Assembly: GCF_018687715.1 (NCBI RefSeq) | Contig: NC_056765.1 | Span: forward strand, 33,354,754 to 33,418,753 | Source: Carya illinoinensis | Lineage: Eukaryota; Streptophyta; Magnoliopsida; Fagales; Juglandaceae | DNA: 64,000 bases | Direction: 5' to 3' | Part shown: in pieces, positions 24,034 through 36,902 of the stretch | Layout: each line of letters begins with the position of its first letter | Numbering within the stretch: the stretch's first letter is position 1 | The notes under the pieces: generated by a model | Told to the model about the DNA's origin: nothing | Databases searched by the model: none | The model's input: only the letters and a program-made list of their open reading frames with translations | Translations under genes and position numbers: made by a program

Positions 24034-25761
24034 ACACAATCCTCCACATTGATTAGAGGAAATCAGTAACTGCAATTGCTGCATGCGAAGAGGAGGATCA
24101 GAAATCTGTTTGATCTATTCTTTTTGTGTGAATATATAATAGATGATATAGGAATTCTTTCTCATTCTATTCATTCAAAATCACGCATATATTGTTCCTT
24201 CATCTTGTATAGAAGCGAAAAATTGTACAATTTTGTGGGATTGATGCCCTTTTAATACAAAAGAAGATAACATTTTTCCCTAGCAGTGTTTATTTCTGAA
24301 GTCATCAAACACTACGTATTTCTGAGCATTCTCAACACTGAATATAGATAAATTACCAGAACTAAATTTCCTTCCTTTGGGATTTCAATTCCGATACCAT
24401 GGTGTTTCCGAGCGTCCTCTGCACTAGGATTCTATTTGGTTTCACGTTCCAACAATTTGTAGTGTACTTAGTGTCGATTGAGTAGGATTAATATGAGTTC
24501 CATGGATCCACTGCCCTCAAGGTTTCGAACTCTCAACTGGAACTGAGCTCTAATGTGCTGGCCCGCCCCACAAGACCAAAAGAAATGCTGGCCTTGCAGT
24601 ATTATATAAGAATAATGTGGCTATTAGAATCCGAGCCAAGGTAACGTATTCATTCAATATCAGGTGGTGCTTGTTTAAATGGAGTCCTGTGCACCTCCAT
24701 GTCGACCTGAAACTCCACCTTCCCGACTGTTTCACAACTAACGGGCTTTGTATAATGGTTCTTTCACGTACAAATCAAATACTCTGTTTGTAGCTTAGAA
24801 TCATGTTGGAGCAGCGCTTTAGCCCGTCTCGTCTGAGACAGCGAGGCTTGAAAACGGAGTGAGGAAAAGATGAATGTTTATATTCATCAGTACGTACGTA
24901 ATTCAATTTCCGAGTTGCGAAGGTCGGTGTGGAAAACCCAGAATATTTCTGCATGCATTGACATGTCTACATAAGTTTACGATGGAGAAATTTGTTTATA
25001 GTGGCATTCTGATTTTGCGGCCAACAAAAACAAGAAATTCTGGTTTCTGGGACTTTTATACTTCCGCTGGATGAATGTAAGATCGTCCGGTCTACATAGA
25101 CAAGGACTAGGTAACGAACGACAACGTTTTTACACTGACGTTTGTCATTTTCAGGTGCATGCTATAATTGATATTAGGCTTTCCAAGTAGATACTTTAAA
25201 CTTGAAACATAACATACAGAGATTCAAATAGCGAACTTTCTACAGCCTCTGCTCGCTGATGCCAATCACTGCAGCAACTTTCATGCTTTTAATTGACAAA
25301 AATATATAGATACAACTAGTTTACAGCTACAGAAAATAGATTGGAAATGAAAAACCCTTTCGATTTCTGGGTAGGAAGTTTCAAAAAACCGACAAGCATT
25401 GACCATAACGGCAAGTAGTTAAGCCAACAAAATGGCTTGTCCTTTATTGCTACAAAGGGTAGCAGTTCATTCATTTCCACTCACTACTTACTCTCAACTC
25501 TTACAAAATGGCCCTACCCCACGATTCACTACAGTTCATTCATGCTGTTGAATTTGTTGTTTGAATAAATTAATAATGGTCAACAAAAATTGCATCAAGA
25601 TCCGGATGAAATGGCCAACCTCCAACACAATACCAAGTTTAGGCAAGTTTAATTTTATACATAGTTTGCAAGTTTCATCGACCTTTATCGTACACGGAAG
25701 ATGCTACATTTTACACTGCCTAAGATTAGACTTTGAGGCCGAAAAGCAAGCGAGATTAATC
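24034..25761. other. Intergenic DNA, duplicate of 4207-5930
   Basis: Aligns closely with 4207-5930. It holds the former IQM 3' UTR and the 3' UTR of PTC52 copy 2. No independent gene is supported. Small indels and base changes break the short open frames seen in copy 1. Confidence 0.6.
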
Positions 25762-27289
25762 TTAACGAAGAGCATGATTGTAGTCATGGTAATGAAAATT
25801 CTTGTAGATGAAGTGAGCCAACCATCTCGAGGATGCATAGAATAGTACTGCCAACAAAACGATGGTTGTTCTTGCAGCTGCCGACATCGCACCCTGCTTG
25901 ACAGCAGCAACTATCCCAATTGAAGCCACAGAGGCAACTTGAAGGACAACTTCAAGAACATTGAGACCCTTGTATGCAACACTGCAACTGCGGCAGTTCA
26001 CCACATGAGACCGGTACCTGAAAAAGATTGTAAAAATAGTTTCTGTGACCTATTTCTCATAATGCAGACTAGTTTCAAGGACCATCATATGTAAGAATGA
26101 ATGCACATGTATCAATCCGAGTGAGCACTTTCTAAAATCTTCTAAAGTTACCAAATTACAACCATAACTTCCAGTGTCCTCCAGTTTCAGCATTCAAGGT
26201 TGCAACAAGAAACAGGTTTAGCTTCTTGTGCAAAGATCTATGGAACTTTTGTAAAATACTTCAAAATTTAAGAGAAAAAGTAATCAATGCCCAATGTCAA
26301 ATAACTTCATCACATTGGAGCAGGAATACACATCAGTAGTTGTATGAATTACCTATCCATCAGCTGTTCTCTTGGAGGAGTTGGCGGAAGATCCCCACTG
26401 TACTTGCCTCTCCAATCAACTTGACCTCCAGCATACCTGTTTAACCATTTTCTAAATCCAACCACAAGGGCATCTGACTTTGTTGGCACAAAACAAGCTT
26501 TCTGCCAATTGGTAGGACCAGCATCTATTATCTTCCGCTCCTATAGAAAGAGCTCAAGAGTCGGACGCCAAGATTCAAATATTATAAAATGTTACTGAGT
26601 CTATAGAATTGTGATTGATGATCATGCATATAAAGAACTTCAGTCATGGCTAAATTCGTTATCCAGTCTGGAGACTTGGCTAAAGACTAGCGCTTTAGTG
26701 GGAAAAGAAAAAAAAATTACCCATCCCAGAGGGTATATTGCAATTCTGTAGTGGAAAAGTGTAGTGATCAATTTCAATCCCATCAACTAAAAGCTTTCGA
26801 AAGACTGACTAGACCTTTACGGGTTGAGAAGGTCAGAAGTGAAGTCTCTATGCAGAGTCCAGAAAATAACCATAAAGAACTGTTGTTATGCAGCACAAGA
26901 TAATCTGTTAAAGCAGATTGAAATGGGAAGGGATTTTCATGGCTACATGTTTCACCTACTACATATTTCTGTGAAAATAGAAACAAGAGATCAGCAGCTA
27001 AATTAGAAAGATCAAAGAAGCTATATGTTTTAACAAATGAAGAATCAAATGTGAACATCAGAAAGAAACACAAGATTTATTGTTGTTTTGTCAGGAACAA
27101 AGGGAAGAAAGCTCAAACAAACAATCCATCATGAAAACATAGGGCAATTGAAATGGACAAGCAGAAAAAAGTAGTGATGCATCATGAAAACAATCCATCA
27201 CGACAACATAGAGGATGAAATTGGGAGGTTTTCGAGTATTGGATTAGGAGAGAACAAATTAGCTAGAAGGAGCTATGATGGTATGCAGC

Positions 27290-27344
<55 letters not shown>

Positions 27345-30300
27345 GCCAGTCGACTAGGTCCTAGTAACCTTCACTCTATCTGGAATTTGGATCATCATCT
27401 CAGAGAAAGCAGAATTCTATGTCTCATCTCATATACCCAAGGAATCACCCGTCAAGATGAAGATGTGATTCTGCAGTCAATCTATTTAAAAAAAAAAAAA
27501 AAAAAAAAAGATTTCAGCAGTCAATCTACTGTAAAGCTTCAAGCATTTAAACCTATTTCAAAGAAGTTCTTAGGGGTTAGTTGCGTTAGGTAATTAAGTG
27601 GTGCTCAAGCCCATATGGAGTCCATAATTGCCACAATGCTACCAAGGTAATCATTGCATCTCTGGAATAAATTGAAAAAAAAGAACATGATAAGTTACAG
27701 AACAATCATTGAAAAACATTTTATTCTAATATGTTGAGCCCACTGCAAATAAACATCGAGCTAGGTTGCTGTGAAAAAAGGTCAGGATGTAACTTTCTTA
27801 AGGGGAAAAAAATAGGTGACCCTTTTGATCCAGTTGTAAAGGACAGGGTAGTAGTGGACTAACTCAAATCTTGCCAGTATAACAGAAAAGAAGAAGGGCA
27901 TGTTTTTCCCCTGCGTGTTTACTTTTTTTTCCCACTCTCATAAGACATGGGAAGTAAAACCCCACATGTTTTCTTTTTTAGTAGCAGAACTTTGGAATCT
28001 GTCAATATGGTTGATCTGGTGATCTTACAGTAATTTTGATAGTAACTGCGCAAAAGCAAAAGTCAAGTTTAATGGAAGATGCCAAATATCTAGATTGAAA
28101 ATAACTTTGTAATAACATAAGAGATTGGAGTCACCTCAATGTGAAGAAGATATAAATCTGAATCTAAAATTAGGTTTTGTCCCACATGAAACATCCATCG
28201 TGGCACAACCTTATCAATCCAGAGGCCAAAGTTTCTTGGGAAGGCCCATATCAGTCTGCTATTACCTGGACTAACTGGAACACATATAAATACTAAAGAA
28301 GATTTCCGCTGCACTGAAGTTTTCTGCATCAACCAAAAATTACTTAAGTAAGAGTATGCTAAGAACACACACACACACAAAAAAAAAAAAAAAGATATTA
28401 AGGATTAGACAAGATAGATCCCAACTTTTGTTGATCAGCATAATATGCAAGATTGATCGTTGTGACTTACTACCTTTTTGGTTCCAGCAGATGATTCAGA
28501 TCCATTAGCTTGATCCACCATAGAGTCAGTATAAGCATAAAACACAAACACACAGGGGGGAAAAAACTTGCTTCTGCTCCTCTGCTCTTGATCTGCCTCA
28601 AACCCATTGATATCTAACCTTTCAATACTCAATTGAAGAGGTCTGCCCCCCTCTCTATCAGCCTTCACTGTGAAGGCAACTCATCTCAGTTATAAGTTAA
28701 GAGACCAGAACAAATTGAATGGAAATAAGGATTATCTGAAAATACTTATCTGTTTTTGGGTTGTTGCATTCGCATTATTCCATAATGCGCATATGGAACA
28801 TGAGCAGGGTCCATAAGATTTTCTATTAATACCTCATAACTGAATGAAAAATTCATACTTACAGTCAGATTTTCTAAAGAGAATATTTAAAAGCATAACT
28901 GAAAAACCAATCCCCAATGAATACATGCACCGCTTCTAGTGAGAAATTCATTTGAAGAAACTCCAGATATAATTCAAAATAAAAAGGCAGGGAATTTTTT
29001 TAGATCAAGTAAGAAAATTATAATTTCTTTCGACACTATTGGCCAAAATAAAAACAGAAACTACTAACAGTAAACATGTAAAAAACTTTTGTGCCTAGAA
29101 GTTCTATAACATATAACAGAAAACAGGCCAGATATGGTACAAAAGTAGCAACAATGAAGTCTCTATTTTATAGTAGAAAACAGGTTTAATTCAGAAGAGA
29201 CGGAAAGACCATACCCATAAGGAATATCCCTATTTGCCATCAATTTGGTATAAGAAGGATCATCTATTTCTGAAATATAGGGTGGTTTTCTCTCCATAAT
29301 AATATCTTTGTATTGAGGATCGGTGTTTGGCCAAAACCAAACAATGTCATTCTGCACAGTACTTGGATAAACCCCTACACATGCTTTCTTGAACGTGTGC
29401 ACCTGCATAATTATTTGGAAAGGTTAATCACCATAAATGTTGCCTAATAAATACAAATACTTGGAATTGTAGTCTGTGCACTGCTTGAAAAAGTTCAGTT
29501 TCAACATTGTCATATTTAATTTCAACTAAATGATACAAGACTGACAATTTTATCCCGTCTTTCCATTGGTCGCATGCAAGGTTATCATATGTAGACATCT
29601 ACAACATGCTACAACAATCCAAAAAATTGTAGACTCCAATGCCTGAACAATTAATTAAAAATTTTAGATTCCAATGCCAAAACAACAAAAGGAATCGCCA
29701 AGCCAATTTCTTCATATTTTCTTTCTTTCAAATTTTACCTTTGAAAGGAATGGCTACAGCACCTGAAGAGAATAGTATCATTTGGGACACAATGATCCTT
29801 GTTCATGTGGTTGATTCTCAATTTTCGAGTGCTTTTAAGTAAACAATAAGAATGTGTGGCATGATAATGACTTGTCAACTTGTTTTAATTGGAAAACTAG
29901 CTTGCTGGTGCTCATAAGTGAGCTTTGTGGCCCTCCTCAATCCCATTCTAGAGTAATTGATATACTATATGGTTTTCAAACTTTGCAACCAGTAAGAAAA
30001 TTTAATATTATACTTAAAAAAAGGGTTAACATTATACTCCATAGACACCTTGTTAGCAGAAGGAAAAAACAGTAACATGAATCCTAATTATTTTATTCTA
30101 GTCTTTTGAAACAAGCCAATTAATTGTATTTTAATTTTTTTCAACAATAGTGACGCCAAGTGTTAATATCCTTTATCTTCTATTATGCAAAATTCTAAAC
30201 TCAAGTTCCAAATGCTATTGTAAGGACTCCTGGATACACAATTGGCATAGCCTGTTCCTTATATCTATATGGGAAAATATAATAATACCGAACAACACTG

Positions 30301-31362
30301 TGATATAAGAGGTTAAAACCAGGGGGGACCTAGTCTGGAGTAGAAAGATCGTCGCTGTAAATTTCTAGAATTTATCTTTACATAAAATCTTAAACCTCTC
30401 AAGTCTTAAACATTCAAAAGATGGATGACAATATACAAAATGATGAAATAAGAGCATATGGATGTTCACATTTTATCTTTGTTACAAATAATTAGACTTG
30501 TATTCATAGGCCTGTAGTTGTATGAGTAAGTGTTCAGCTTTCATCGATTAGGCTTGTTTGTGCTATGACTTGAGGCTTGGGATCAAGGAAAAGAGAAGGC
30601 ATACTTGTAGATGCAACTATTTCGATTATCCTAACATACTAGATCTGATTTCCTATCTTTATTCCAACTGATTATGCTGTGTAGTCAATGAAAAGGCATA
30701 GGTAAAGTATCTAAATTTGGAATCGTGTCACAGACCAATATTAGATACAACATCCCAATATGTTCAAAGAATAAGAAAACATCCAAAAGGATTTACACAA
30801 TGTTGATCCCAAGTTCCCCACGCTTGAAGAATATTACCGGAGGGCCATCAGGAGGTGCTTGGGGGATAAACTTGCAGTCACCAGAGCCATTAAAACACCA
30901 ACCATGGTAAACACATTGCAACCTGCCCCTCTGATCAATCCGTCCTTCAGACAGTGGGGCCAACCTATGAGGGCAGCTATCCTCAAACACTTTCCAAGCA
31001 CACTCATTCCTATCCCACCACACAACCACATCAAGACCCATCACTTTTTTCGCATGTGGCACCCTTTTGTCCAGATCACAGACCGGCATAACTGGATACC
31101 ACTGTGCATACCAATCAAATTTCTCATCTTTACTGCGTGTTTCAAGCTCTGAGTCAGGTGGGTTTTTGGTTTCTGTTGAATCCGTGGATGATATGGTGGT
31201 AAAAACCTTGAATTTAGGTTGGTTTGTACCAACTAAAGGGAACGATGAACGGGTTATTGGGCCGAAATGAAAATTCAGGAACATGGGTTTTCTGAATTGG
31301 GTTCTATCGAATGCAGTTCGAATGCTAAGTGAAGTAAGAGAGGAAGCTTTCATAGATTCCAT
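25762..31362 (-). CDS. PTC52: PTC52-like chloroplast Rieske monooxygenase, copy 2
   Basis: Exons on the minus strand: 31362-30838, 29402-29215, 28839-28750, 28669-28474, 28323-28135, 26540-26353, 26017-25762, giving 543 residues. All exon lengths equal those of copy 1 except exon 4, which has six extra bases adding Val-Phe (CVFVFYAY against CVFYAY). About 19 further substitutions fall mostly in the transit peptide, the linker after the Rieske domain and exon 4. The Rieske CPH/CVYH and iron [12 protein letters not shown] motifs and the C-terminal CxxC are identical. Intron 3 keeps the AT-AC ends (28749-28670). The gene ends in TAA (copy 1 uses TGA). No disabling change is seen, so both copies could be active. 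Regulation may differ, because an hAT-like insertion lies about 0.6 kb upstream of the start. Confidence 0.92.
27292..27341. repeat. CT microsatellite in PTC52 copy 2 intron 5
   Basis: About 50 bases of pure CT. The matching site in copy 1 (about 7443-7459) has only about eight units and a different flank, so the repeat length changed after the duplication. Confidence 0.9.
28670..28749 (-). other. Non-canonical AT-AC intron (intron 3, PTC52 copy 2)
   Basis: 80 nt, starting ATAAGTATTTTC and ending GCCTTCAC, with the same flanking exons as copy 1. The interior differs by at least one indel and a few bases, while both ends and the TAACTGA stretch are unchanged. Conservation in both copies argues against a sequencing error. 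Confidence 0.85.
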
Positions 31363-31657
31363 GGCTACTGATTTCACAGCTCGAACCGGAGACGGTGAGA
31401 AATGTGGAGCTGTTAATGTTCACAAGTATGGAGAGATAGAGTCAAGTGTAAGTTCGTGGCCTGGCTCTGAATCCGTTGAGGTCTAAGAAAGAGTGAAAAA
31501 CTAGAAATCGAATGTACCATCTAAGTTGATTATCCATCTTAGTTGATTATCCCATAAGATGGATAATGCAGTGTGAGTGAATGGGAAGGGATCTGAGTGT
31601 ATGGCTCTGCTTGTGGCTTTGAAACCGAATTAACGGCATCAACAGAGAGCTCCGAAC

Positions 31658-31688
<31 letters not shown>

Positions 31689-31845
31689 ATAAAAGCATAG
31701 CCGCATAGTTTTATGATAATCTTCAGTAATTTTTGTTGATAACCTTCAATTTCTTTGCAAGAAGCTTCCGTCGTCAATGTCAATGTTGCAAGAAGCAGAA
31801 TACATACAGAACTCAACTCGTGTCATTATATATCGTGTCATTATA
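31363..31845. other. Proximal upstream region of PTC52 copy 2
   Basis: Aligns with the region upstream of copy 1, including an AAT microsatellite at about 31660-31687. It ends in a doubled CGTGTCATTATA motif (31819-31845) beside the insertion block. No coding gene is seen. Confidence 0.55.
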
Positions 31846-31969
31846 GATGTGATTTCTCTTGGACAATTGGATTGACAATTTGCCTCGCCTCACCTCACCT
31901 CGCAGATTGGGCCCCTTTTTTTTTTTTGTTTTTTTTACTGTTGCTTCTCATTGCAACTCTAGCAAGAAA

Positions 31970-32424
31970 TAGGACTATACAGGAACCGACGCCGCCGACC
32001 GCCACCGACGCCAACCGACTGCCACCGCACGGAACCGGCCGAAACCGGTAGGGAACCGGTCGGCCGTCGGTGCTATTTATGTAAAACCGATGTCGGTCGG
32101 TTCGGCAGCGATTCACCTCCCTAAAAACTGCTGAACCAGCCGACTATTTATATTTATATATTTTTTTAAAAATATACTTATCTAAACGGCGCCGTTTCAC
32201 TCAAAACTGAAGTGAAACGGCGTCGTTTTATAGCTTAGTATTGGAAAAAAAATTTAAACGAACGGCGCCGTTTTAACTCTAGGGTTAACACAGCGCCGTT
32301 CCTCTTCCCTTCGTCTTCTTCTTCTTCTTCTTTGTATCTCTCTCTCACCAGCCGCCGCTCCTCTCTCTCTCTCTCTTCCCTTCGTCTTCTTCTTCTTCGT
32401 ATTTCTCTCTCTCACCAGTCGCCG

Positions 32425-32485
<61 letters not shown>

Positions 32486-32741
32486 TCGTCTTCTTCTTCT
32501 TCTTCTTCGTATCTCTCTCTCTCGCCAGCCACGCAGTCACCGTGGTCTTTCGCTCTCTCTCATGGCGCACACAGCCACCAACGACGCCGACGAACCGATC
32601 GGAGTTACGCCAAGACCGAGGACGACGGTTTCCTCCCCCTTCTCCGGCCGGTTTCGGTCGAGATTTTCATCAGTTTCACCCCATCGGTTCGGTCTCGGTT
32701 TTTGTCCAAAATCGAAACCAATATGTTGGTTTTCACCCCTA
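31970..32741. mobile_element. Non-autonomous hAT-like element, 772 bp
   Basis: Flanked by the 8-bp direct repeat GCAAGAAA (31962-31969 and 32742-32749), the target-site length of hAT elements. The left end is TAGGACTATAC. The right end reads TAGGGGTGAAAACC on the minus strand, which resembles common plant hAT ends. The terminal inverted repeat is therefore very short (TAGG). Inside are GC-rich CCGGT/CGGTC stretches, an 18-bp hairpin (32184-32201 with 32211-32228) and CT tracts (about 32429-32481). No transposase is present. Confidence 0.55.
32184..32228. repeat. 18-bp inverted repeat with CGGCGCCG core
   Basis: The arm AAACGGCGCCGTTTCACT (32184-32201) pairs with 32211-32228, with one mismatch, around a 9-base loop. 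The core AACGGCGCCGTT is itself palindromic and recurs near 32260-32273. Confidence 0.85.
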
Positions 32742-33139
32742 GCAAGAAATCTTTCCACATTTTTTTTTATCTATAAATTCGTCATGTATTCCTCCAGAAA
32801 TGCATATTTTTAATAATCTAGTTTATAAATTTATATTTTTTGTGCTTAATAGTAATAATAACAATAAGAGTGATTTTAAATATAGTTTTAAAATATGCAA
32901 ATTTATTATTTTAATTAATAAAAAATAAATTCTACTAAAAAAATTATCTTTTTATGCATATTCAAAATTTGTTCTATAAGAAAGTAAGAATGTTTATCTA
33001 TAAATCAATTTCTCAATAATAATAATATTCTATTCTCTTTTGACTTTTCTCTATAAGAAAAAGCGGGTAAGGTGGAGTGAAAGTATTTCTTGTTCGTGGG
33101 GGTAAGTGAAGGAATGATCACTGGTCTCTAGGAACTAAG

Positions 33140-34111
33140 TGCAGTGGAAGGGATGGAGGAACTGGATGAACGATGGGACCAATTACTGCTTTCAGAAGAA
33201 GAAAACTTGGAGATTTATTTGGAAGCCAAACATATGGCAGATGTGGAAAAATAGGTGACAAAAGTGTAGTTAGAAAATTATTATCAGATTGAGTGATTGA
33301 GAAGGATGTGATAAGAGCTACTATGTGGAAAATTTGAAAAGTGGAGAAGACCTTTTTCCAAGACATTAGTCCAAACCTATTTGTTATCATGTTTGATAAT
33401 CAATCAGATGGGAGAAGGAAGCTGGAGGGTAAACCATGGTTGTTTGATAATTGCTTGTTCTTATTGAAACCATTTGATGGATTAACACCTTCAAAGAAGA
33501 TGTGCTTTGAATATGAAACTTTCTGAATTCAACTACATAATTTGCCAGTGATGTGTATGAACCGTGCAACTGGGAATCAGATTGCTGCATCTATTGGCTC
33601 TGTTAAGAATATTGATGTTAGTGAAGATGGAATTGGATGGGGCAATGTTCTTAGAGCTAAAGTAGAAATTGGTGTTAGGAAGCCATTAGCATGAGGTAGT
33701 ATTGTTAATTTGATGGGGAAGAGGATGTGGGTTCCGATACAATATGAGAAACTACCAAGAGTATGCTTTGTATGTAGCAAGCTAGTTCATGGGCCATCTG
33801 GATGCAATGGAAAAGGTGAACGAAATATACATGACATTAATGAGAAAAGTCAATTCAGAGTTTGGCTTAGAGTGAGCTCAAATATGAGAAGAAGGAATGC
33901 TGTTAATTCTCATGTAGCAGATCATGGCAGCTCAACAAATAATGATCAAGAAACAAGTCCTGAAGGTTGGAGACAGGAGAATGCCAAGAAGACAACGGTG
34001 CAGATTGACGCACTACAAGCATGGAGGAACCTGGTGGAGGGAATATGGAATTCGAAAATCAAGAAAGTTCAAATTTTGAATTTGAACATCCAAGATTGTA
34101 GAGGAACCTAG
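33140..34111 (+). pseudogene. LINE ORF1 (gag-like, DUF4283 and zinc knuckle)
   Basis: Pieces in different frames: the WKKVFSTFQ-type start is visible only as a complement shadow. The coding strand shows KTFFQDISPNLFVIMFDNQ, KPWLFDNCLFLLKPFDG, MCMNRATGNQIAASIG and KLPRVCFVCSKLVHGPSGC. Stops at about 33253 and 33524, plus one in the REPLA segment at about 33692, break it. It is better preserved around the knuckle than copy 1. Confidence 0.75.
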
Positions 34112-36149
34112 AAGAACGGAAGGATTACAACTCTAATTCTAATAGAGGGACTTTCAAAATTTTGAAAGTATTGGAAGATAAGGTTGAGGATGCGAGAAAG
34201 AAAAACATTTCGACAGTACAATAGATGGGCTCAATAATTGGTGAAGTGGGCATGTGGCCCAATAAGAGACAAATAGAGGCTTATGAAGCTCCTGGTTGAG
34301 ATATTGGCACTGGAGGCCCTATCAAGAGTAATGGTAATGAACATTTGCTTGTTATGCATGCTCAGATTAATACAGGAAACCTAGGAAAAGGAAAGGCTGA
34401 TCAAAGAAAACGGAAGAGAAGAGCCGGTGTCATAGGTAATGCCTCTGTTCTTAATATGAATATAGATCCTAAAACAAGATTAATAGATGAAGAGAAAGAT
34501 AATACACTAGTTGAATTATCAAAAAAAGGGAAATTTGATGAAGTGGGAGAAGGTAACTTAACAACTCAATTAATGACAGTGGTTGTGGCTCAGCCTCGCC
34601 AATCATTATGAAAATATTGAGTTAGAACTGCCAAGAGCTTGGGAACCCTTGAACAGTTTCTGAACTTTGCCTATTGGTAAAGGAAAAGAAGCCCCAAGTA
34701 GTGTTTTTGATTGAAACAAAACTGCTTATTGTTAAGGGGAAAAAAATCAAGAATAAATTAAACTTTGATGGATGTTTTGTGGTAGAGCCTATGGGAAGAA
34801 AGGGGGTTGGCTCTTTTATGGTCTGTTGATATGGATATAGAAATTATTAACTAATCCAAATATCATATTCACTCCAAAGTAGTTTGCTTAGAGAAGAATT
34901 TATGTTGGTTTCTTGCGGCTTTTTATGGTCATCCTGAGCTTAGTAAAAGGAAGGAAACATGGGGGTTATTGTCACTATTAAAACCAATTGAAAATCAGCC
35001 TTGGTAAGTAATGAGAGATTTCAATAAAATACTAGAATAGTTTGAAAAGTCAAGGGGGAGGGAGAGACTTGAAAAACAAATGGATGATTTCAGAAATGCT
35101 ATTGAAAATATAACATTTCTGATTTGGGATGGGTTAGCGACAAATACACCTAGAGTAATAAACATGTTGAGGATACTTTATAAAAGAAAGATTGAATAGA
35201 GTGGTGGTTAATTCAAAATGGTCAGACTTATTCAACAATGGATTGGTAACTGTTTTACCCGCTATTAGGTCTAACCATAGGCCAATTATGCTGGATTTGA
35301 ATAGAAAAATTATGATGGGAGAATGGAGAGGAGAATATTCAAATTTGAAGCTAAATTGGTATAGGAGGAGGAATGAGCTTTTGTTATTCAAGATGCTTGG
35401 TTGAGCAGTGCATTAGATCAAGTCCTTTGCAAACAATATAGAAGAAATTAAAGGCTTGTGAAGGGGCTCTATTAAGATGTAGTTCTTTGAAAGATAATGA
35501 AGAAGGGAAGCACACTAAGCAAAAGACTGAACTGTTGAGAAAGGAACAATCACATGAATGTCCTCATAATGCATCAATTATCAAGCAATTACAGACTGAG
35601 ATCAATATGCTCTTGGAAAAAGAAAATGTGAAGTGGAGACAAAGAGCAAAAATCAATTGGTACCAAATGGGGTTAAGGACACCAAGTATTTTCATGTATG
35701 TGCTAGTCAAATAAGAAAGAAAAACTGGATTAAACAGATTAAAGATGATCAAGGCAAACAGTTGGACAATACAGAAGATATTGAAGATGTTTTTCACCAT
35801 TATTTCTAAAAGATTTTTTCTTCCTCAAATCCTTCCATGGAGGCAATAGAAGATTGTATTAGCAAAATGGAATATTGCTACTATGAATAATGATTTGCAA
35901 AAGGAACTCACAAGAGAATAAATTGAAGAGGCATTGAAGAAATGGGGCCCCTCAAATCTCCACATCTAGATGGGTTTGGAGCTCAATTTTATCAGTCTTA
36001 TTGGAATATCGTGGGTGAGGAGGTATGTAAGGCTCTTTGGCTCTTTTGAACTTTCTAAATGGAGGGTCATTGGACTCTAGTGTCAATTATACTTTTATTG
36101 CTTTAATTCCTAAAGTGAAAAATCCCTCTGTTGTTAGTGAATATAGACC

Positions 36150-36902
36150 ATTAGCCTATGTAATGTATTATATAGAATAGCATCCCAGGTGTTAGCAAAC
36201 AGGTTGAAGAAGGCATTGGGATCCATCATCTCTATCAATCAAAGTGCTTTCATTCCAATGAGACTTATTATAGGCAACATCATGATTGTTTATGAAACAC
36301 TGCATACAATGAAGATAAGACAAAAAGGTGGTTATGCTAGCATGGCATTCAAACTAGATATGGCCAAAGCATATGGTAGAATTGAGTGGAAGTACTTGGA
36401 AGCTGTCATGAGAAAATTGGGATATGGAGCTCGATGGATAGCATTAATTATGGAATGTGTTACCTTAGTTACTTATTTTGTAATTGTAAATGGCCAACCT
36501 GGGAAAAGAATTAAACTCATGAAAGGGTTAAGGCAAGGTGATCCAATGTCTCCTTACCTTTTTATCCTTTGTGCAGAAGGGTTGAGTTCCTTGATAAATT
36601 CACCTAAGAACAATGGTGAAACAATGGGTGTTTCAGTCTAAGGGGGTATTCGAGTGAACCATTTGCTATTTGCTGATAATTGTATTATCTTTGGGAGGGC
36701 TAATCTTGTTGAATGGGAAAAGATCCAAGTTTTTCTCAGTAGATATGAAAAGGCATCAGGTCAGCTTATGAATAAGCATAAAACTACAATTTGCTTCAGC
36801 TCAAATACCTCAATTAGTATAAGAAGACACATTACACAGGCAACAGATCTGAAGGAATGTGGTAGTTTATGAGAAATACTTGGATCTGCCACCTATGCTG
36901 GG
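36150..36902 (+). pseudogene. LINE reverse transcriptase remnant
   Basis: Shows QVLANRLKKAL, INQSAFIPMRLIIGNIMI, FKLDMAKAYGRIEWKYL, GLRQGDPMSPYLFILCAEGL and FADNCIIFGRA in succession, the order of non-LTR reverse transcriptases. The active-site FADD has become FADN. A stop interrupts it at about 36640, and the frame closes near 36870. The enzyme cannot be functional. Confidence 0.88.

Larger units (their letters stand above)
31846..32757. other. Copy-2-specific block upstream of PTC52, containing an hAT-like insertion
   Basis: Absent from copy 1, where CATTAT runs directly into CTATAAATTCG (12078-12092). Within it, 31970-32741 is bounded by 8-bp direct repeats. The outer flanks carry long T runs (31914-31937 and about 32761-32769). 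Whether the flanks are a separate insertion or sequence lost from copy 1 cannot be decided here. Confidence 0.7.
14431..34771. repeat. Tandem segmental duplication, copy 2 (with later insertions)
   Basis: Second copy of the block at 3315-14431, extended to 20.3 kb by a copia element (15028-23770 plus a 5-bp target duplication) and by a block of about 0.9 kb containing an hAT-like insertion. It lacks about 370 bp present in copy 1 at about 12350-12717. Without the insertions its length is close to 11 kb. Beyond 34771 the LINE continues into sequence absent from copy 1. Confidence 0.92.

Noticed and set aside
32254..32532. Arg/Glu-rich open frame on the minus strand
   Set aside because: It is the translation of CT/TTC microsatellites and has no protein signal.
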